NCBI GenBank assembly: GCA_019247395.1
Contig: JAFAOZ010000101.1
Location: 1-6,599 of the forward strand
Direction of reading: 5' to 3'
DNA length: 6,599 nt
DNA from: Vulcanimicrobiota bacterium
GTDB lineage: Bacteria > Vulcanimicrobiota > Vulcanimicrobiia > Vulcanimicrobiales > Vulcanimicrobiaceae
Within the stretch, counting starts at the first letter, position 1. Each line of letters opens with the position of its first letter. Made by a program: the position numbers and the translations under genes. The notes beneath the pieces were generated by a model. That model searched no databases, was not told the DNA's origin, and saw only the letters and a program-made list of their open reading frames with translations. Shown one piece after another: positions 4,771-6,599 of this stretch.

Positions 4771-6599
4771 CTATGGGTGGCCGAATTGCACTCCGATGGT
4801 AAACATGCGCGGGGGCGCGTAATGGTTTCCCTGCGCGTTGAGCAGCGTTACGTAGAAGCGGTCGTTCAAAAGGTTCTGTATGCCGAGGGTTAGCGAGGTC
4901 TGCGGCGCGATTGGGATGCCTGCCCCGGTGTTGAAGATCGTGTGCGGCGTGACCTCGCAAAAGCCGGGCGTCCCGGGTGGACAAATTGCCGAGGAGAGCC
5001 CGCTGCCGTACTCGGCGTCTGCCGAGATCCATCCCCCGCGGGCGTTATTCATTAAAACACCGCTCGCAACGCTGTAGGCCTGGTTGTGATCGGCCGGCGT
5101 GAAATCCGTCGGTGATCCAAAGCACGGCGCGAGCAGCTGCGTCTCGCACCCCTTGTTGAGCGAAACCGTATGTGCGACGGAAAGGTACGCTCGCCCGTTC
5201 CGCGCCAACGGTTGGACGTAGTTGAGCGATTCCTGCGACAGTCGTCCGAGCGTGTAGTTAATGTCTTGGTGCAAAAGCGTGACGCCGACTTGCGTGTCGT
5301 CGATCAAATCGTTCGCGTTTTTCTGCCAAACGCGAAACCCCAGCTCGCCCGGGCCGAGCGGAATGTGGCCGCCGAGCTCGAGCTGCGTATCGCGCTCGGG
5401 CTTAAGGTCGAACTGCGCGGGTGTCGGTTGAAGCGGAAGATTGAGGAGTGCAGCGGCGGACGGGGAGACGTTTTCAAACGAAAACGGCTCGAAAAATCGC
5501 CCGACGTACGCATAGACGTTTGCGCGCGAACTGAAGTAACGCGTCAATTTGACGCGAGGGCTGAAGGCAGCGAAACCTTGTGCGAACTCCGTTGAACGAA
5601 TCGTAAAAAAGTCGTAGCGAAGCCCGTAGTCGGCCTCCCAAAGGCGGCTCATCCGCCAGCTGTCTTGAAGGTACGACGTATAGGTATTGCCGACATTGGG
5701 CGCGTCGTCGACGACGGTCGCGGGCGCATCCAGAGTGTGCGGCGTCAAAATCGGCGCGAGAAAATTCTCCGGCTGCAGCGTGAACGCGTAGTTCTTGTCG
5801 ATGCGCGCGAGGTCGTAGGAGACTCCGGCGCGTAACTGGTGCGCGCCCAGATCCAGGGCATAATCTGCTTGAAGAATATAGTCCGTGGCCGTGCGCGAGT
5901 CGGCCAGCGAGTACGCGCAGGTCGTCGGCGCGAAGACGCCTGTTTTGATCGCGTCGGCGCAATCGGAGGAAGTGCCGCCATTTCCGAAGGGGGGCGCCTC
6001 TACATTGAGTGCCTCGCCATACGTCCAGTCATTGAGAGGATCGCCGAAATCCGCAATGTGCGAAACCTTCAGCGCGGGCCCGAAGGTGATTCCCGCGTTC
6101 GGCCCGAGCTCGTGCCGGAACTGCAGGCTAACGAACGTGTCTTCCTGTGTCTCGTTGTCGTCGGTCGTGGCGGGTTCGCCGTGATTGACGTCGTTGGGAA
6201 TCTGATAGGTGTCGTAACTGTGCACGAAGGTAACGTTGGTGAAGTTATTCCCTCCGGCCGGCAGTGCGACGTTCGCATATTGATTGACGTTGCTTGCGTT
6301 GTTGTGAGGCGAGCTGAAATCGGGCGGGTCGAGCCCACGGGTCGTTTGCCACCCTCCTAGCGAAACCGTGTATCCACCGCTGCCGGCAACGGGTGCGTGA
6401 AAGTCGAGAGTGGAATTGAGCGTCGTGTAGGATCCGAACGTCGAATTGGTATCGACGCCGGCCGGCCCGACACCAGATTTCGTCGTCAAGTTGAGAACCG
6501 AACCGAATTTCAGACCGTACTGCGCCGGGTAAGCGCCTTCGATCACGTCGACGTACGATAGGTCGTTCAGATCGATTTCGCTGCCGATATCGCGATTGA
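4771..6599 (-). CDS. TonB-dependent outer-membrane receptor (5' end outside window)
   Basis: About 608 codons are visible and run open through the right edge, so the signal peptide, TonB box and most of the plug are missing. The fragment begins in the end of the plug domain (IDLNDLSYVDVIEG, AYPAQYG, then GSVLNLTTKSG). The rest is a 22-strand-type beta-barrel with alternating aromatic strands. It includes the barrel signature AYVGRFFEPFSFENVSP, then LKPERDTQLELGG, and a C-terminal strand FTIGVQFGHP ending close to the usual terminal aromatic residue. Such receptors import siderophores, cobalamin, metals or glycans using TonB energy; the substrate cannot be assigned. Exactly six cysteines occur in the visible part, in three close pairs (bases 5961/5919, 5148/5124 and 4983/4959), probably in surface loops. 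The gene is first of the visible minus-strand operon and is followed 52 bp later by hldD. A GTG at 6546 is not the start, since plug sequence continues upstream of it. Confidence 0.92.
   Translation of the reverse strand, partial: NRDIGSEIDLNDLSYVDVIEGAYPAQYGLKFGSVLNLTTKSGVGPAGVDTNSTFGSYTTLNSTLDFHAPVAGSGGYTVSLGGWQTTRGLDPPDFSSPHNNASNVNQYANVALPAGGNNFTNVTFVHSYDTYQIPNDVNHGEPATTDDNETQEDTFVSLQFRHELGPNAGITFGPALKVSHIADFGDPLNDWTYGEALNVEAPPFGNGGTSSDCADAIKTGVFAPTTCAYSLADSRTATDYILQADYALDLGAHQLRAGVSYDLARIDKNYAFTLQPENFLAPILTPHTLDAPATVVDDAPNVGNTYTSYLQDSWRMSRLWEADYGLRYDFFTIRSTEFAQGFAAFSPRVKLTRYFSSRANVYAYVGRFFEPFSFENVSPSAAALLNLPLQPTPAQFDLKPERDTQLELGGHIPLGPGELGFRVWQKNANDLIDDTQVGVTLLHQDINYTLGRLSQESLNYVQPLARNGRAYLSVAHTVSLNKGCETQLLAPCFGSPTDFTPADHNQAYSVASGVLMNNARGGWISADAEYGSGLSSAICPPGTPGFCEVTPHTIFNTGAGIPIAPQTSLTLGIQNLLNDRFYVTLLNAQGNHYAPPRMFTIGVQFGHP

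Noticed and set aside
5839..6360. Plus-strand frame of 173 codons antisense to the TonB receptor
   Set aside because: Its Val/Arg/Gly-rich translation shows no domain, and the opposite strand is clear beta-barrel sequence.
6544..6546. GTG as the start of the TonB receptor
   Set aside because: The frame stays open to the right edge and the residues before it (IDLNDLSYVDV) are normal plug-domain sequence, so the true start is outside the window.

Overview
The window is GC-rich (roughly 60% by eye) and densely coding, with eight protein genes and almost no spacer. Two run off the edges. A TonB-dependent outer-membrane receptor and an ADP-heptose epimerase (lipopolysaccharide core sugar) point to a diderm bacterium. 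The gene style (Arg-rich N-termini before one membrane anchor, Pro/Thr linkers, this type of TonB receptor) reminds me of Candidatus Eremiobacterota (WPS-2) or another poorly cultured diderm lineage. That placement is an impression of low confidence.

Layout. (1) Positions 1-1892, minus strand: a probable operon read right to left. It holds a membrane-tethered SCO1/SenC-like copper/thiol protein, an ECF RNA polymerase sigma factor, and a zinc-finger (HX3CX2C) membrane anti-sigma factor cut by the left edge. The last two genes overlap by ATGA. (2) Positions 1893-1944: a 52-bp divergent promoter region. (3) Positions 1945-2951, plus strand: a two-gene unit, also joined by an ATGA overlap. It encodes a MauE/DoxX-like four-helix membrane protein with a CGCFG motif and a membrane-anchored thioredoxin-fold protein with a WCPHC active site. 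(4) Positions 2948-6599, minus strand: a second operon read right to left. It holds a TonB-dependent receptor (5' end outside the window), an HldD-type epimerase, and a His/Cys-rich, membrane-anchored protein of unknown function. This operon converges on the thioredoxin gene, and the two stop codons share the same CTAG.

How the genes may work together: the two divergent units look like an envelope thiol-redox and copper-handling module. The MauE-like protein could recycle the CPHC thioredoxin. The SCO1-like protein could deliver copper or electrons to a terminal oxidase. The sigma/anti-sigma pair could couple envelope stress to transcription. The convergent operon contributes surface functions: uptake, LPS sugar synthesis and a possible metal-binding envelope protein. 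These links rest on gene order and motifs only.

I saw no RNA genes, mobile elements, CRISPR arrays, long repeats or convincing intrinsic terminators.
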